9,296 nt of DNA from JBBQIY01 sp964553035 (lineage in GTDB: Bacteria > Verrucomicrobiota > Kiritimatiellia > RFP12 > UBA3636): NCBI GenBank assembly GCA_964553035.1, contig CAZKJH010000139.1, forward strand, positions 1-9,296, read 5' to 3'. Position numbers and translations under genes: made by a program. The notes beneath the pieces were generated by a model. That model had not been told where the DNA came from. It saw only the letters and a list, made by a program, of their open reading frames with translations, and did no database searches. This document shows positions 7,690 through 9,296 of this stretch, piece by piece. Every line of letters starts with the position of its first letter. Position 1 is the first letter of the stretch.

Positions 7690-7735
7690 CCAAAAAAGAA
7701 TAAAAGATAGACAGGATGGTTACCCTGTCTATCTT
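7690..7735 (-). terminator. Intrinsic terminator of the PAS protein gene
   Basis: A perfect 12 bp stem (7704-7715 pairs with 7724-7735, arm AAGATAGACAGG) closes an 8-base loop. On the minus strand it is followed by TTATTCTTTTTTG. The stem lies 55 bp past the stop codon at 7791. The plus strand has no T-run after the stem, so it acts in the minus direction only. Confidence 0.88.
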
Positions 7736-7790
7736 GTAGGTTTCTACGAACTTCACCCATGCTCACACGAGAGATGTCACAAGCCTGGGG

Positions 7791-8978
7791 TTAGGTCATC
7801 GTCATCGTGCCGGCAACTCCCGTTATTTCTTCGCCCCTTCGCATGGGCTTGAGGCGGAGTTCTAGAGTATAGACACTGCCGTCAGGCCGTGTCAACTCCT
7901 TGGATTCGCACACGTCAGCTCCTCTCACGGCTGCCTGAAACTGGAGAATCATATCGGGCAACATTTCGCTGAAGTGCTTCTTCTGAGCCTCCATTTCATC
8001 GACCATCCCCAGTGCCCTCAGTACAGGCGGATTGAGAATTTCGAATGCCCCATGCAAATCGCACGTGAAGGCGGGGATGGGCAGAACGTCCAAAATGGCT
8101 CGGTATCTACGAAGCTCTTCTGCAGAATTCTTTCTTTTCTCCACATTCCGGATCGAGAAAACGACATTCTGCGATCGTGTCAACTGCACCGTACTGACGC
8201 CAACCTCCCCGAGGAACGATGTACCGACGCTTCTGAAGCATCGCGCATCGATGAGGATATGCCGTTTGTTGGTGAGATTTTTCTTCAACAGATTAAACAT
8301 TCTGTTGTTCATGCCGTAAACGATTTTTTCAATCGGCATGTTCCAGACATCATCGGGCGAATAGCCAAAAATTTCTTCCGATCTCGAATTGCAGTCGATC
8401 ACGTGCCCATCATCGTCCAAGACAAAGATGACATCGTAAAGGCCGTTCATCAACTGGTAATACAACGCTTTCGGATCCGTTCGTTGCACGGCTGGCATGT
8501 CTGCCGCAACGGCTTCCGTTTTTGGAGGCGTAACCGCTGTCTTATCCGCAACTTGGATTCTAGGCTTCAAAACAATCGGCTTTAGAATTGGCTTCACCCC
8601 TAGGGCTTCTGCTTGCGTCTCAGCGGAAATGGGTGAAGACTGAACTGCCGAAGTGGCTTCAGTTACCGGCGATGTTGCTGCCGAAGGACTGTACAGACTT
8701 TCGAACTCAACTTGAGATCGAACAGCCTCGGCCACGGCCTCCGCTGCAGCCTGCGATGATGTAGCAGCCTTAATAGGAGCGGCTGAATCAACAGACACCG
8801 CCACATTGGATGGCGGTAGCTTGAATGTTCTAGGCGTATTCGAGGGCGGTGAAGGAACGGGTGCAACCGGCGGTTCATCTTTTGCCACGGTAGATGTAAA
8901 TGCTTGTTTGACATCTGGAGTCTTCGACCCTAACGTCTCCTCTTCTTTCTCAATCTTTTTCTTAAACCACAGTCCCAT
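7791..8978 (-). CDS. Tandem PAS-domain protein with low-complexity N-terminus
   Basis: 395 residues, no signal peptide or membrane segment, so cytoplasmic. Residues 1-16 are lysine/glutamate-rich (MGLWFKKKIEKEEE). About 20-165 are a disordered Ala/Pro/Ser/Thr-rich stretch that includes the echo KPILKPIVLKP at 129-139. A first PAS domain at about 173-283 has the typical core DVIFVLDDDGHVIDCNSRSE followed by IFGYSPDD. A second PAS domain at about 291-393 ends GEEITGVAGTM. PAS domains bind small ligands or partners and usually feed a kinase, cyclase or other output; none is present, so any output must come from a partner protein. The start ATG at 8978 has GGGAGG six bases upstream. It has its own terminator and is not part of the downstream sigma operon. 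The ligand cannot be told from sequence, and the name of any pathway would be a guess. Confidence 0.92.
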   Translation of the reverse strand: MGLWFKKKIEKEEETLGSKTPDVKQAFTSTVAKDEPPVAPVPSPPSNTPRTFKLPPSNVAVSVDSAAPIKAATSSQAAAEAVAEAVRSQVEFESLYSPSAATSPVTEATSAVQSSPISAETQAEALGVKPILKPIVLKPRIQVADKTAVTPPKTEAVAADMPAVQRTDPKALYYQLMNGLYDVIFVLDDDGHVIDCNSRSEEIFGYSPDDVWNMPIEKIVYGMNNRMFNLLKKNLTNKRHILIDARCFRSVGTSFLGEVGVSTVQLTRSQNVVFSIRNVEKRKNSAEELRRYRAILDVLPIPAFTCDLHGAFEILNPPVLRALGMVDEMEAQKKHFSEMLPDMILQFQAAVRGADVCESKELTRPDGSVYTLELRLKPMRRGEEITGVAGTMTMT

Positions 8979-9038
8979 GGGAAACCTCCCGCTTTTTCTA
9001 AAATCGCGCCTTGGCTATGCGCATTAGTGAACATTTTG

Positions 9039-9068
9039 ATTCTAGCAGATACTATGCCATCACATCAA
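9039..9068 (-). promoter_or_regulatory. Candidate sigma70-type promoter of the PAS gene
   Basis: Minus strand: TTGATG (9068-9063), 18 bases, TAGAAT (9044-9039). This would start transcription about 55 bases before the ATG at 8978. The AT-rich arm of the inverted-repeat element lies directly upstream, from 9076, and could act as an UP-like element. Confidence 0.42.
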
Positions 9069-9075
9069 TGATTAT

Positions 9076-9244
9076 CCAGCAATTCTAATTATGCAATTCT
9101 AATTATGGCAAATCTTCTCTGAAGCGGCGTGCTCGGAGAGCCCGCCCTACCCTGAAAACAGTGCAAAATGATGTATTCACGAGGTAGGGCGCGATCTCCG
9201 AGCGCGCCGTATCCATGAGTTGTGACCATAATTAGAATTGCTGG
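9076..9244. repeat. Nested inverted-repeat element (MITE- or REP-like), 169 bp
   Basis: The outer arms are a perfect 18 bp inverted repeat: CCAGCAATTCTAATTATG at 9076-9093 and its complement at 9227-9244. The inner arms 9126-9151 and 9183-9208 are GC-rich and complementary at 23 of 26 positions; they contain CTCGGAGA and GCCCTACC. A 31 bp centre (9152-9182) separates them. The left outer arm carries a second copy of GCAATTCTAATTAT in direct repeat (period 14, 9079-9107). A 64-residue frame across it on the minus strand is a translation of the repeat, not a gene. No transposase is present, so any mobility would depend on one elsewhere. Confidence 0.8.
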
Positions 9245-9248
9245 TAAT

Positions 9249-9296
9249 CGGTCAGTCGCCGGGGTTTGAGTGGAAAGCCCCAAAGAACAGGCCTTG
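9249..9296. other. Right edge, no gene recognised
   Basis: Contains a weak imperfect hairpin (GGGGTTT at 9261-9267 against AAAGCCCC at 9274-9281). It could be the start or end of something outside the window. Nothing more can be supported. Confidence 0.3.

Larger units (their letters stand above)
7305..7690. other. Intergenic spacer between PAS gene and sigma operon
   Basis: No gene supported here. It contains the candidate promoters and leader of the sigma operon (7312-7468), a pair of mutually exclusive hairpins at 7478-7500, and the palindrome TTAAAATTTTAA at 7504-7515. From about 7520 to 7690 I see nothing convincing apart from an open, highly charged plus-strand frame without a good start. 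Confidence 0.6.

Noticed and set aside
7455..7703. 82-codon plus-strand frame in the spacer
   Set aside because: No ribosome binding site, no recognisable domain, and it overlaps the candidate promoter and runs into the PAS terminator.
7364..7736. Shared 10-mer GTCTATCTTG at 7364-7373 and in the terminator arm at 7727-7736
   Set aside because: Too short to separate from chance and no mechanism is supported by the surrounding sequence.
9089..9283. 64-codon minus-strand frame at the right edge
   Set aside because: It is a translation of the nested inverted repeat and lacks coding features.

Overview
The window looks like a piece of a PVC-group genome, most likely Verrucomicrobiota, Kiritimatiellota or Lentisphaerota. 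This is inferred from gene content and repeat style, not from a marker gene. All genes I can support lie on the minus strand, so the biological order runs from high to low coordinates.

Right end (about 8979-9296): no gene. It holds a compact nested inverted-repeat element of about 170 bp (MITE- or REP-like) and, next to it, a plausible sigma70-type promoter for the first gene. That gene (8978-7791) encodes a cytoplasmic protein with a long Ala/Pro/Ser/Thr-rich N-terminus and two PAS domains but no output domain. It ends at a strong intrinsic terminator (7690-7735). A spacer of about 400 bp follows, containing a candidate promoter and a leader for the next operon.

Main operon: an ECF-type sigma factor (7277-6699, TTG start) overlaps by four bases a 730-residue single-pass membrane protein with a YfbK-like von Willebrand A region (6702-4510). 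After an interruption comes a very large secreted/membrane protein with a signal peptide, about 880 extracytoplasmic residues, four membrane segments and a further extracytoplasmic part that runs off the left edge (3769 to 1). The inferred logic is that the sigma factor is held or tuned by the short cytoplasmic N-terminus of the vWA membrane protein, and that the giant protein is an envelope partner or sensor. The roles of the last two are not proven by sequence.

Interruption (3795-4506): a compact, AT-richer cassette between the vWA gene and the giant gene. It carries a GxxExxY-family (PD-(D/E)XK fold) gene, a 69-71 bp tandem array, and the motif TTTAGCCAC(G/A)A... at both outer edges in inverted orientation. 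It starts 3 bp after the vWA stop codon and ends 25 bp before the giant gene's start, leaving that gene's ribosome binding site intact. It looks like a small mobile or domesticated unit that landed in an operon without breaking it, and it is the most interesting object in the window.
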